Origin: Agapetus fuscipes
Lineage: Eukaryota; Arthropoda; Insecta; Trichoptera; Glossosomatidae
DNA length: 64,000 nt
Assembly: GCA_951799405.1 (NCBI GenBank)
Contig: OX637334.1
Span: forward strand, 13,578,001 to 13,642,000
Direction of reading: 5' to 3'
The notes below the pieces were generated by a model, which was not told where the DNA came from, made no database searches, and saw only the letters and a program-made list of their open reading frames with translations. The translations under genes were made by a program, and so were the position numbers. Shown piece by piece: positions 1 through 10,649 of the stretch. The number at the start of each line of letters is the position of its first letter. Position 1 is the stretch's first letter.

Positions 1-59
1 CAATTGTGGGGCCTGCTTCCATAATGACGCAGCTGTCCGAGATATATGAAGCGATGCAG

Positions 60-640
60 TTATAGATATTCAACGGTATCTGGCTGAGCCTAAGCTTGGA
101 CAGAACCATTGGTCCCGTCGCTGTCGAACCAAGCGCTGTCAAACGCGCCTGCAATGTTTAAAAGTACCGCCATAACATGTTTTGACGCCGAGCTCCTTGC
201 CACCTTTAGGGCCGACGTGATGGCATCCTCCATCGAGACGCCCGGTCGGAAACCATACTGGTGGGAAGACAACGGCATCTGAGAGGAGAGGGGCTTCCAC
301 TCGATTAACATGAAGTTTCTCAAGTATCTTACCAAGGATCGGTAGGAGAGTGATTAGGCGGCAGGCTTTGGGGTCAGTGGGTGGTTTGGTGGTCGCTTTA
401 GGGATGATCTTGAGGAGGCCAACCTTCCAGCAACCGGGAAAGATGCCTTGCTGGATACACAATGAGAGCACGGCAGTCAGGTCGTGAGGGGCCGTGGCAC
501 AGACTGCTTTTACTATGGGATTGTTAATCCGGTCAATGCCAGGTGCCTTCCGCGATGAAAGCTGGCTAATGATTTTCCCTATTTCGGCAGCGGTAGGGGG
601 GTGACGACACGGGTGTATCCAGAGGCAGCGCGGCAGTTTC
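60..640 (-). pseudogene. R1-like non-LTR retrotransposon reverse transcriptase fragment
   Basis: Read on the minus strand, this stretch encodes the front of a reverse transcriptase. It starts with a thumb-proximal motif reading SSRKAPGIDRINNPIV near 600-520, runs through a TLLPILGKILEKL block near 350-310, changes frame near 270, and continues with QYGFRPGVSMEDAITSAL and AVLLNIAGAFDSAW down to about 100. The AGAFD motif is the first catalytic aspartate block (motif A). The later YADD block is absent, so the copy is truncated and frameshifted and cannot make an active enzyme. The wording of the motifs is closest to R1/LOA-type LINEs, which copy themselves by target-primed reverse transcription; the clade is my inference. 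The sequence is visibly GC-richer than the rest of the window. Confidence 0.7.
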
Positions 641-1756
641 GCTGATCAGTTTGTCGGCCGCGGTGTCGTCAGCTGGCCTATCTACGCTTATAAGCGCGTG
701 AAGGAAGGCGGTAGCCGTGTCCATCAGCGTGCAAGTGATGCCAGTCCCCCTGGGCGCAGCGATTCCGCTCAAGATCCCGCCCGTGCATACGCAGGACGAT
801 ACTGTGCGGTATGCTGGGCCCCATGGGTCCGGGTTTGCACTGGCAGTGTTAACTCGCGCCACTTTTCTTTTTTCCGGCAGAGAACAGTTTTTTTTGTAAT
901 GCGACAGAACACGCAAGAGAATGCGCTTGAGGAGGAAGATCACGGGGAACATTCTATAGGCGCCCGATATCACGGTCGAGTTGCAGCGCGAGCAGTTTCC
1001 CGGAACTGTGTTCCAAGTTTGTTATGTCCACGGGGAGGGGGCCGGCACCCTGCGTAAGCTGCGACAGTTGCATGGGTTGGAGGTGACAAGGGCATAGTAT
1101 CGCCCAGCTACGGCGGCTTGGTGCTTGCGTCTAACGTGTTTGACGCCGTCTCGAAGAGTTGAGAGCTCTGGACTCCACCATCTTGCCGTTTCCCCACGGG
1201 GAAGGCACTGCGACCAATGGTCTCATCACCCTGCACCCGCGACACCCTGCTGGGCATAGCGGTCAAAGCGCTCCCTTAGGGCATCACTGAATCTCCCGAT
1301 CCATTTTTTTCCGGCTGCAGGGGCAGTTGCTATGTCCACCAGCTGCTCCCCTGATCGCAGCAGAAAGAAAAGCAACGGCCAGCCTAGGAGCAGCGGTACG
1401 AGGAATGCCAGCAACCAGCCTACCACCATCAGACAGAAAGGCATTCACAAGTAGAATAGCAGCCACAGCCAAGCCAACGGCAGCAAGGAAACACGCTGAC
1501 ATGTTTGCACTGTTCAGGGCCACACCTCAACTGCTTCTGCCCCAACCGAGAGGGAAAGGCTCAACCAAAACCAGACCAACAGCGGCGTAGTGTGGATGCG
1601 CCTTAGGCTCTACGCAAACTGGACGACTTGTCGGCGCGACTCGGCGACAAGTGTGCGGAGCTTTGAACAAAATATATGAAAACTGTCGGCCGCAGCCTGT
1701 CGCCGCGACTAGTCGTCGAGCTGTCCTGTCGTCTGTCCCCCAGAGTGCGGAGGGCC
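641..1756. other. GC-rich stretch without a recognisable gene
   Basis: This probably continues the upstream part of the R1-like element, because the GC-rich composition does not change across 640, but no endonuclease or gag motif could be read in any frame. Open stretches on both strands are short and look like chance. A GACTAGTCG palindrome lies near 1707. Confidence 0.35.
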
Positions 1757-1979
1757 TTCTATAATCTATAATCTAAGCTGCAAGGATATGTTAACATTTA
1801 AGGCTCATATGAAATGCATGCCTACAGACAGGCACATGTAGGTTCGCGCCTACACATTCTGCATGTGTGCATACAAATAAAGAAAACCTTACATGGACAT
1901 AAACCTTGCAACTCCTGCCGCCGTTCCCTGAACCGGGGTGGCATTGGCAAAAGTGAACCGATTTTTACAGCACAGTATT
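1757..1979 (-). repeat. Rep-S copy
   Basis: Minus-strand copy of the dispersed 250-bp repeat called Rep-S here. It has the GATTATAGATTATA-type tail (read as TATAATCTATAATCTAAG on the plus strand) and the CCCTGAANCNGGGGTGNCAT core. The expected 5' boundary (CCTTGACTTATAGGTT) is missing, so the 5' end is cut by about 30 bases. Confidence 0.8.
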
Positions 1980-2735
1980 TATATGTACAGTACAGCCATG
2001 CGGCCCTGAGTGAAGTGCAAAATAGATCATGTGGCCCGCAAAACCATTTGTTTACACATTTTTAGAACAATAATACATACAATTGTTGCGGGTGAATGCC
2101 TCGACCACTTTCAATCCTCTTGACTCCTCCAAGCTTGCACGTGTATATCACGTGCTTGAAGACCAACGAGTCTTTTTAAGGCACCCAATGTATTCGGAAG
2201 GGCAGCTGGCTCCCAGTGTGACATAGATCAATGTTTGTCCGCGCAGTTCTGAACTCGGCGAAAGTTGATAATTTCTGTCCCTAATGAGGCCAGGCTCCAC
2301 CTGACTCGCCGGACATTGTCAAATACCTGAAAATCAAACGTCATTTCAAAATTAATGCATGAACAGCAGGCGATGAGAAAAGGGATGCATCGTGACAGGT
2401 ACAATACATTTTATATTTCGATTTACACGAATATGAGTAATACATCAGCATTTGAGACTGAAAAACATACCTGTTAGAACAAATCAGCAGCCTTTTATTT
2501 CATCGCTTCACTTTTTGCTCGTTTTTTTACACGTTTCAAAGTAATAAAGCGAAGAACAAATTATCGGCCACGCCGCGCGTCAGTGTGGTTGTGTGACGTC
2601 ACGAGTGTGGGGGAAGAGTGGTAGGTGGGGGACGCGCGTTCTGTGCACGGATCAATTTGTTCCGTTCACGGATCAATTGGGCGAATAGCCATTCCCATCT
2701 TATTGGCACAACGAGTTGTGCGAATATCCACTACC
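1980..2735. other. Intergenic DNA, nothing recognised
   Basis: No gene, tRNA-like motif or paired termini were seen. A short CpG-rich patch with a TGACGTCA site lies at about 2570-2640. Confidence 0.4.
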
Positions 2736-3602
2736 TACAATATTAGTGATATTCGGTAGGTAGGAATTACCGTGGTGATGAGACTTTCAGCCCTGTTCAG
2801 ATGAAAATAAATAAGTATATTTTATGTGTAGAGTCAAATAAAAATTGTTAATAGTGCTAAAATTTATCGAATTTATTTATCGGATTGTTCCAAATAAAGC
2901 TTTCCTTTTTTCAATGGAAAATAAAAGGCTTGAAAGGAAAACAATAGAAAAAATTTCACCGCAAAAAATAAACAAACTCAAAAAGTTACTTGGTTAATAG
3001 GTGAGTATGAGGTTGATCACCTATGCTGTACAAATTTGGTTCACCTGCCAATACAACTGCAGGGCATATGTTTATTTGAGTTTTGGGTTTGAATGTTTAA
3101 GCTTATATGCAGGATGTAAAAGCGCGACCTTATAGATATGTGTCGGCTTGTGGGCATGAATTCAATATGAAACCTAAATATAATTTATTTTTACAACTTA
3201 GGTTAGATTAGATAATCGAAGGGAATGATAAATCACACGTTTTGACAAAGGTAAGGTTTAAATTACTTCAAATGGACGAGTACATTATAATGACTATTAT
3301 TCACTATTTTGTTAATTCTCTCATGGTCGTAGAAAAAGTATTGTATGCCACTGCACGTAATTAGTCTTTGTAACACTCGTGCTTTCTATTGTGCCATTCG
3401 GCTGCGCCTCATGGCACAAACTAGCACTCGTGTTAAAAAGACTATCATTACTTGGCAGTGGCATAAATAACTATTATTTCACGACGGTGTTTTTTTCCAT
3501 TACAACGTTTTAATTATGAAATGATTCCGTGAAACTTTTCACGGAAGAAACATGTTAATCAACTATTTTTATTAGTCGTAAATAATTTCAGTCGTAAGGG
3601 AA
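2736..3602 (+). repeat. Long direct repeat, copy 1
   Basis: About 860 bp almost identical to 4314-5170. It is a mosaic. It opens with a terminus-like block (CGGTAGGTAGGAATTACCG followed by GAGACTTTCAGCCCTG) that also ends the TIR element at 29730-31885. It then carries a diverged Rep-S unit, and ends with a hairpin-rich AT stretch containing AACTTTTCACGG. A third, inverted and interrupted copy lies at 45183-45822. No coding capacity was seen. Confidence 0.85.
2996..3226 (+). repeat. Rep-S copy inside the long direct repeat
   Basis: Diverged member: AGGTGAGTATGAGGTTGATC replaces the usual AGGTTGGTATGAGGCTGACC start, and the 3' end is ACAACTTAGGTTAGATTAG. Its presence inside both long repeat copies shows it was inserted before the long repeat was duplicated. 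Confidence 0.75.
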
Positions 3603-4313
3603 GTTTTGTGTGTTTTGAAGTTTTCGAAGTGTTGTTTGAAGTTTTGTGTGTCTAAACTGAGCCTTAGGCTCAGTTTAGACACACGAAATTTTTTTGAATA
3701 AGTTTCGATAGTGACGTCAAGCAAGATGGCCGTTCCGCAGTGACAGATGCTGGCAATTTTGATATTATGATGATTTAAAAGAAATGCCGCATGACCCGCT
3801 TATTTCGTAATGTTGGTCAGACTGAGTTGTCAGACATTTCCACTTCGGAGTTAAAATGTCTGAAAAGTCAAGGACAATAATGCTATGGACTCGACAATTT
3901 TGGTAGGTATTTTAAAATTTTTTGTTAATTTAAAACTCGAAAACCTTTATTTTCTGTGAAAACTAAAAACAATTTGGAAAATATAAAATAATTGTTAACC
4001 CCTTGAAAAGAAAAAGGAAGGAGGTAATAATTAAATTGAGTTTGTTCTTACTTTTGGATTAAAAACAATTTTTTCTACTCCCATTTGGTAATTTACTAAT
4101 TACAAAACGGCTAACGCAATCACAATGCCATACATTTCTACACCCGTTGCATAATGTTACATTATGCAACCGGTAACCGTGTTAAAATGAACATGTGCGC
4201 ATGCGCATTGTCAGAATTGGAACCATTTTTTAATTTCAAATGTCAACCTTGTATGGGGGTATGAAGACCTGTCAATCCAAGATGGCCGCAAGCGATCAGC
4301 TGATTAGGCTTCA

Positions 4314-5170
4314 TACAATATTAGTGATATTCGGTAGGTAGGAATTACCGTGGTGATGAGACTTTCAGCCCTGTTCAGATGAAAATAAATAAGTATATTT
4401 TATGTGTAGAGTCAAATAAAAATTGTTAATAGTGCTAAAATTTATCGAATTTATTTATCGCTTTAAAGCTTTCCTTTTTTCAATGGAAAATAAAAGGCTT
4501 GAAAGGAAAACAATACAAAAAATTTCACCGCAAAAAATAAACAAACTCAAAAAGTTACTTGGTTAATAGGTGAGTATGAGGTTGATCACCTATGCTGTAC
4601 AAATTTGGTTCACCTGCCAATACAACTGCAGGGCATATGTTTATTTGAGTTTTGGGTTTGAATGTGTAAGCTTATATGCAGGATGTAAAAGCGCGACCTT
4701 ATACATATGTGTCGGCTTGTGGGCATGAATTCAATATGAAACCTAAATATAATTTATTTTTACAACTTAGGTTAGATTAGATAATCGAAGGGAATGATAA
4801 ATCACACGTTTTGACAAAGGTAAGGTTTTAATTACTTCAAATGGACGAGTACATTATAATGACTATTATTCACTATTTTGTTAATTCTCTCATGGTCGTA
4901 GAAAAAGTATTGTATGCCACTGCACGTAATTAGTCTTTGTAACACTCGTGCTTTCTATTGTGCCATTCGGCTGCGCCTCATGGCACAAACTAGCACTCGT
5001 GTTAAAAAGACTATCATTACTTGGCAGTGGCATAAATAACTATTATTTCACAACGGTGTTTTTTCCATTGCAACGTTTTAATTATGAAATGATTCCGTGA
5101 AACTTTTCACGGAAGAAACATGTTAATCAATTATTTTTATAAGTCGTAAATAATTTCAGTCGAAAGGGAA
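4314..5170 (+). repeat. Long direct repeat, copy 2
   Basis: Near-identical partner of 2736-3602, but lying inside the Harbinger-like element. It differs by scattered substitutions and a 10-bp deletion in the AT-rich part near 4460. Upstream of it (4278-4310) is an AAGATGGCCGCAAGCGATCA block shared with 31785-31805, which copy 1 lacks. Confidence 0.85.
4563..4794 (+). repeat. Rep-S copy inside long repeat copy 2
   Basis: Same diverged form as 2996-3226, with one or two base differences. Confidence 0.75.
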
Positions 5171-6211
5171 AATTAAATTTAATGTTGGTCTCGGCAAATA
5201 AGCGCCAAAAACAATGACACAATAAAATGTGAACACAATATAAAATACCAATGCAATATTAATGACACAATAGGGAAATTTCACAAAAAAAAATTATTGT
5301 GGATTTAAATTCCTTTATATTTGCTTATCATAAAACTTCTTGAATTTTATTTTTACTTGCTTTTTTTACAAAGTTATTCATGTTCAAAAAATGAAGTTTG
5401 AAATTACGCGCCAAAACGCTCCTTGGATTGAATTTTCGGCTGTGACGTCATTTTCTTTGACTTCTTATAGCCATCGCAATACCAGCAGCGTTGTCGATAC
5501 AAGAAAATGACGTCACGGGGGCTACAAATTTCGTTGACGGATCGCACATCCGTTTCAAAACCGGTCAAAATTTTCAAAAGATCTTTTTCAAATTTAAAAT
5601 TATATAAATTTATTTCGGACTTTAAATTAGGCCCTTGTTTATATGCTTATCGTAATCTAACAAAAATATACACTTTTTACCAAATTCCTCACTATTGCAA
5701 ATACCCTATTGCAATATTGCATTCTGTTTCATAAAAATATTTTTGAGGTTAAGGACCCGTAATATATTTTCACAACTAACATTGGAATATTTAGCCAGTT
5801 TGTATGATTCTTTTTTTTACCGACGCATAGTTAAACTTAACACGTAAAATAATTTAATTCCTACATTATTAATTTAATCCCAATCGATGTTTGAATAAAC
5901 CGCAACAGCTAAATGCCATTAGAAGAAAAAGATTCTGTTTTGTTCAAAAAATATTTTGTTCAATTGTGTGTGGAGACGGAAAACCGATAGTTGCCGCTAA
6001 AAATCGCTGTCTGACGTCACTATCGAAACTTTTTCAAAAAAATTTCGTGTGTCTAAACTGAGCCTTAGGTGTCTTGAATTTTTGACATTTCTACATAGCG
6101 TCACTAGTGTTGTGCAATACGCGCTTGTGTATGCCAAACATCGATACCTTTTATATTTATTTAGTTTTCATAAAGAAATTTATTTATTCAGTTATCTATG
6201 GTACCCACCAA

Positions 6212-6716
6212 CAGTGTTGCCACCTTAGCCCTTTTGGGGCTAGATCTAGCACTTTTTACTGTAGGTGAACTCGTTGTTTAATGATTTAGCCCGAAAAGGG
6301 CTATCTAGCCCTTTTCATTTACTTAAAAATATTGTACGAAAATCTGAAATTTGCGCCATGCTTACATCGCCATAACATCGAACTTTCGCAATTTTTGTCA
6401 TATATATTGTTTTTTTTTTGGTAGATACCATTTGTTCGATTATGGCAACATATCTATGGCAACTAAATGATTCTAAACGAAAAATTTGTTAATTTTAGTT
6501 TGTAAAGTAACTAATATTTTTAATTTTTGAACCTAATTTTGAAAAAAAATATTGTGATTCAAACTAAAAAATAAATACATAAGTAATTGAAATCATTAGT
6601 CCAGGTGTTTTTTTAGCCTTTTTTACACCAACTCTTTTTGTGCTCCTTTTAGCCCGATCTAGCCCTTTTTAGCTTCTTTAATTGCCCCCATTACTAAAAC
6701 TAAGGTGGCAACACTG
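6212..6716. mobile_element. hAT-like MITE with perfect 8-bp target duplication
   Basis: A 505-bp element with terminal inverted repeats CAGTGTTGCCACCTTAG, flanked on both sides by CCCACCAA (6204-6211 and 6717-6724). An 8-bp duplication with CAG-type ends is diagnostic of hAT transposition. The interior repeats the motif TAGCCC(T)TTTT in both orientations near each end, probably transposase binding sites. It is non-coding. Confidence 0.88.
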
Positions 6717-6724
6717 CCCACCAA

Positions 6725-7347
6725 ACAAAGTGTTAGTTTTGATACTAATGGGATCAATGATAATACTGCAAAAAGACGATTGCTTAAAAAGATTAGCTTC
6801 ATTACTTACACACAACTAAATGTTTTGTTATGAAAATTGGCTATACCTAAACATGACCGTATTTTGTGCTATAAAGTCATGTGCAGTCCACTGTACAATT
6901 TATTTTTTCTTTTTGAAGCATTTTCAAGTTGACTTTATGATGATTAAAACACTTTTTGACACGAACTAACTTGTAGAACGAAATGTTTTCAGCCTTGTTT
7001 TCGGGTCTTGATTGAGAATTTGGGATGATATAACCACTCATCATTGCAGCAGATTATTTTAAAGTAATTATTCTTTAAAAGTTTAACTTGTCAACACTTT
7101 AAGCTTGATAAATCACTCCGAATCTCCGGCGGCGGCTTCGTTTGTTTGGCGGCAAGCTACAAGACAAACAGAATTTTGCGAGGTTTCCCGTTCCCTCGTA
7201 CTAATACAACCTAACAGATGTGCGTCTCTTTCAAACAAGTGCACTCGCCCGCGTGTTAGCTGAAACATCGCTATGATGTTGCATCACTCTTTCTCCTACT
7301 GAGTTTCACATGTCTCCTCTATCGTTCCTTACTCTGTGGATGATCCA
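6725..7347. other. No gene recognised
   Basis: AT-rich to 7080, then a less AT-rich stretch around 7110-7350. No coding motif or repeat boundary was found. Confidence 0.4.
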
Positions 7348-7356
7348 CAGTCTATG

Positions 7357-9090
7357 ACGAGACGTTCGCGCCAGTAGGCTCTTGGCTGGGGAACCGGAAA
7401 TACATGAATGGTGGTAAATTTAAATTGGCTGCAAGGCGGTAAATTTAAATTGGCTGCAGTTTGAAAATATTATTCTGAGTATTAAAATCATGATATTATA
7501 TAGCCGTTATTATAATGGCGGTAAATTTAATTTTCTGGCAGTTTGAAAATATAAATCTTAGTATTAAAATTATGTTATTAGGTATTATTGCAAAAATGTC
7601 TTTCAAATTTAAATTAAATTAAAATTTATTTTCACTAAATTTTGTATTTTTAGTTAGGTTATGGCTGGGGAACCGGAAATATATAAATGGTGGTAAATTT
7701 AAATTGGCTGCAGTTTGAAAATATTAATCTGAGTATTAAAATTATGTTATTATATAGCCTTTATTATAATGGCAGCAAATTTAAATTTGTGGCAGTTTGA
7801 CAATATAAATCTTAGTATTAAAATTATGTCATTAGGTATTATTGCAAACAAGTTTAACTTTTAAAATAAGGGCTATTGAATCACGGAATTATAATACTAA
7901 AATTTAAAGATAACTGATTTATATTTTGAATTTAAATTTGCCGCCGTTATATATGGGCCATATAATCGCATTTTTATTTATTTATTCAGAACAGGCCTGG
8001 CTAACCCGCGGCGCCTTTACGTGCGGCCCGCGGTCATGTGTGATGAAAAATAAAAATGAAATATAATAAAAATAAAAATAGGGCGTCTATAACAGACGTA
8101 AATCTGGAAAACCAGTTAAGGTATGTAACTTCAAATATTGAAATACCTAGATTTAGAAAAATTAAGTAAGCGAAAAGAATCTCAAAACTTGCACTGAAAG
8201 GAGAAGTCGCTGATAATTGGTTTTATTTTTAATATTGTTTTGAAATGAAAAATTAAGAGTTTTTTCCTCAATGAAGTTTAAGGTTAATTAATAATTTTCA
8301 TTGTTAAAATATTTTTCTATTGTTGAATTTTTTTTTATGTTGTTTACTACATAAATACATTTTTTGTTGTTGGTTCAATGCGTGTTTTCTTTTCACATCT
8401 GGTTGTGGTTTCGTTTTTTTATATAATTTTTTTTTGTAAATATTTGTATGTGTGGCCCTTGGGGAAATTTTAGGCCATCAATGCGGCCCGGGGTGCAATT
8501 TGGGTTGGCCAGGCCTGATTTAGAACAATACAATAATGGATAGGATACTTCAGAATATAAAAAAATATGAAAATAAATAAAATTACGTATTGCTCCAATT
8601 ACATGTTGACATTTAAAGATACCAAGATTCTAAAATAGTAAAATTAGTTTCACTCATAAAAATAAGTAAAGTAATAAATAAGAAACAAATAGGTAAAAAT
8701 AGTTGTGCACATTTACCTTTACAATAAATAGATTGCAGAAACTCACACACACACATCCATTTACTCACAATAGTGATATATATTTAATAGCTAAAAAAAA
8801 TACCAAATCCATTACAAAAAAAAATCAATTTAATTTAAATTTGAAAGACATTTTTGCAATAATACCTAATGACATAATTTTAATACTAAGATTTATATTT
8901 TCAAACTGCCACAAATTTAAACTTACCGCCATTATAATAACGGCGATATAATATCATGGTTTTAATACTTAGGTTAACATTTTCAAACTGCAGCCAATTT
9001 AAATTTACCGCCTTGCAGCCAATTTAAATTTACCACCATTCATGTATTTCCGGTTCCCCAGCCAAGAGCCTACTGGCGCGAACGTCTCGT
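7357..9090. mobile_element. Mutator-like foldback element with 9-bp target duplication
   Basis: The two ends are inverted copies of each other for about 260 bp, beginning ACGAGACGTTCGCGCCAGT. Both flanks carry CAGTCTATG (7348-7356 and 9091-9099), a 9-bp duplication typical of Mutator-like elements. The terminal repeats contain internal direct repeats of the form GGTAAATTTAAATTGGCTGC. The interior is AT-rich and non-coding, so the element is non-autonomous. A CpG-rich GGCCCGCGG patch near 8030 and a related GCGGCCCGGGG patch near 8480 suggest a nested element in the middle. Confidence 0.8.
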
Positions 9091-9157
9091 CAGTCTATGG
9101 GGTGATATACTCTGTGGGGGTGATCATAAACAGGGTTCATATCGGACCTGTGAAAAC

Positions 9158-9402
9158 ACGAGACGTTCGCGCCAGTAGGCTCTTGGCTGGGGAACCGGAA
9201 ATACATGAATGGTGGTAAATTTAAATTGGCTGCAAGGCGGTAAATTTAAATTGGCTGCAGTTTGAAAATATTATTCTGAGTATTAAAATCATGATATTAT
9301 ATAGCCGTTATTATAATGGCGGTAAAATTTAATTTGTGGCAGTTTGAAAATATAAATCTTAGTATTAAAATTATGCTATTAGGTATTATTGCAAAAATGT
9401 CA
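9158..9402 (+). mobile_element. Solo terminus of the same Mutator-like family
   Basis: About 240 bp almost identical to the left end of the element at 7357, in the same orientation and only 67 bp beyond its right end. No partner end exists, and the sequence runs straight into a satellite unit at about 9403. It is a second, truncated insertion or the product of recombination between two elements. Confidence 0.75.
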
Positions 9403-9598
9403 AAGTTCAGTAATGATACCAATTATATGAAAAAATGATACAATGAAATCTTTGTAGATAAAAAAATATCTAAAGATGCACACTTTTTAACAAAATAATT
9501 ATTTTTTGGTACATTTCCAAATAGGAGGCAGTCAATTTAAGGGGGTTGTGCCCATAGATTTTTTTTTTTTTTTTTTTTTTTGTAGGTAATTACATAAG
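9403..9598 (+). repeat. 188-bp satellite unit, left flank
   Basis: One unit of the satellite that continues at 13098, with the marker TTTGGTACATTTCCAAATAG. Its poly-T block is expanded to about 23 bases. It is cut at ACATAAGTA by the Tc1/mariner-like element and resumes at 10583. Confidence 0.8.
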
Positions 9599-9600
9599 TA

Positions 9601-10582
9601 GGGTGACCTGTTCAACAGTTAACCACATAAAATTCAAACCACCATACCTCATAATTGTTCATTAAAAACATGTTTCCTTCTTTTCTGGTCAAATGGCAGG
9701 TTCATTAGCTATATATTGGCATTAAAGAACTGTTCGTTTTTTTAACGATTTTCAAGAAAAAAATGTTTTTTGAAAAAATGAGAATTGGTTAACTGTGTCC
9801 ACACTATAGTACACTATTAACCGGGGGGTCATGCAACAGTTAACCATAGGGTACACAATTAATCACACAATATGATCAATTATTTATTTTGAAATAATGA
9901 CACTAAAAATTATAAAGCTGATTTTTTATTTGTTATTCAAGTTTATGTTGTCCAAATTAACACAAAATATATATGTTTTTCATAGTGTCTCCTGAATGGC
10001 CTCCTTTTTTTCTTTCTTGTTTGGTACGCCCCATCTAAAATACAAATAAGATATTTTAAACAAATTCGGTAATCTTTGTATATACCACATTTTTATAAAA
10101 TTTATTTGTTTGAAACACAAGAGTTTACAAACAAACATGACAAAGTTATACAGGTCGTTGGTACACATAACCATGGTTAACTGTGTACCAACTGCATTTG
10201 GTTAATTGTACACCACCCTGCTTCCAAAGCCGTTGAGCTAACCTCACTTTTAAATAAGCAACAATACACACATAATACCCATACCAAATAAAGTATGTTT
10301 AGTCAGTCTACACACATGACAAATAATGATAATTGTAAAATCAAACCAAATGAAATTAAGAGAAAAAGTACTCACGTTATTTTTTTAACTTTTTTCATCG
10401 AAAAACACAAAATTTGATGTCACACACCGGACACCCGCGTTAGCTCGCTGCAAACTGGGGAGAGGGGAGCGGGGCTGTTTTGACATCTAAATCGCGCGGT
10501 TGCACAAAATAGTGACGTCACGTTTGCCAACTATGGGCATGGTTAATTGTGTACCAGTGGTTAACTGTTGAACAGGTCACCC
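9601..10582. mobile_element. Tc1/mariner-like MITE with TA target duplication
   Basis: A 982-bp element with inverted ends starting GGGTGACCTGTTCAACAGTT, flanked by TA on both sides. The uninterrupted satellite unit elsewhere reads ATAAGTAATGATACC, which confirms TA as the insertion site. The motif GGTTAA(C/T)TGT recurs at least six times in both orientations (for example near 9787, 9837, 10174, 10200, 10540 and 10558). No transposase frame is present. Confidence 0.85.
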
Positions 10583-10628
10583 TAATGATACCAACTATAT
10601 TAAAAAATGATACAGATAAAAAATATCA
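10583..10628 (+). repeat. Satellite remnant before RTE-1
   Basis: Continuation of the unit broken at 9600, ending at GATAAAAAATATC where RTE-1 begins. About 40 bases of the same unit are present again after RTE-1 at 13098, consistent with a target duplication. Confidence 0.6.
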
Positions 10629-10649
10629 GAGCTCCACAAAATTTTAAGT

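Larger units (their letters stand above)
3667..6064. mobile_element. PIF/Harbinger-like non-autonomous element
   Basis: Terminal inverted repeats of about 55 bp begin GGCTCAGTTTAGACACACG and are flanked by the trinucleotide TTA at both ends (3664-3666 and 6065-6067). A 3-bp TWA duplication is the known signature of PIF/Harbinger transposases. The interior holds the second long direct repeat but no transposase reading frame, so it must be moved in trans. Immediately outside the left TTA is an inverted fragment of the same terminus (about 3641-3663), so two element ends meet across one TTA. The superfamily is inferred from the ends only. Confidence 0.65.

Noticed and set aside
3350..3440. Palindromic GCGCCTCATGGCACAAACTAG region as a regulatory site
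   Set aside because: Repeated in each copy of the 860-bp repeat; better explained as part of a mobile element hairpin.
8703..8951. 82-codon open frame
   Set aside because: Lies in the AT-rich interior and terminus of the Mutator-like element; lysine/isoleucine-rich by composition only.
9980..10174. 64-codon minus-strand frame
   Set aside because: Inside a non-coding MITE; no transposase motif.
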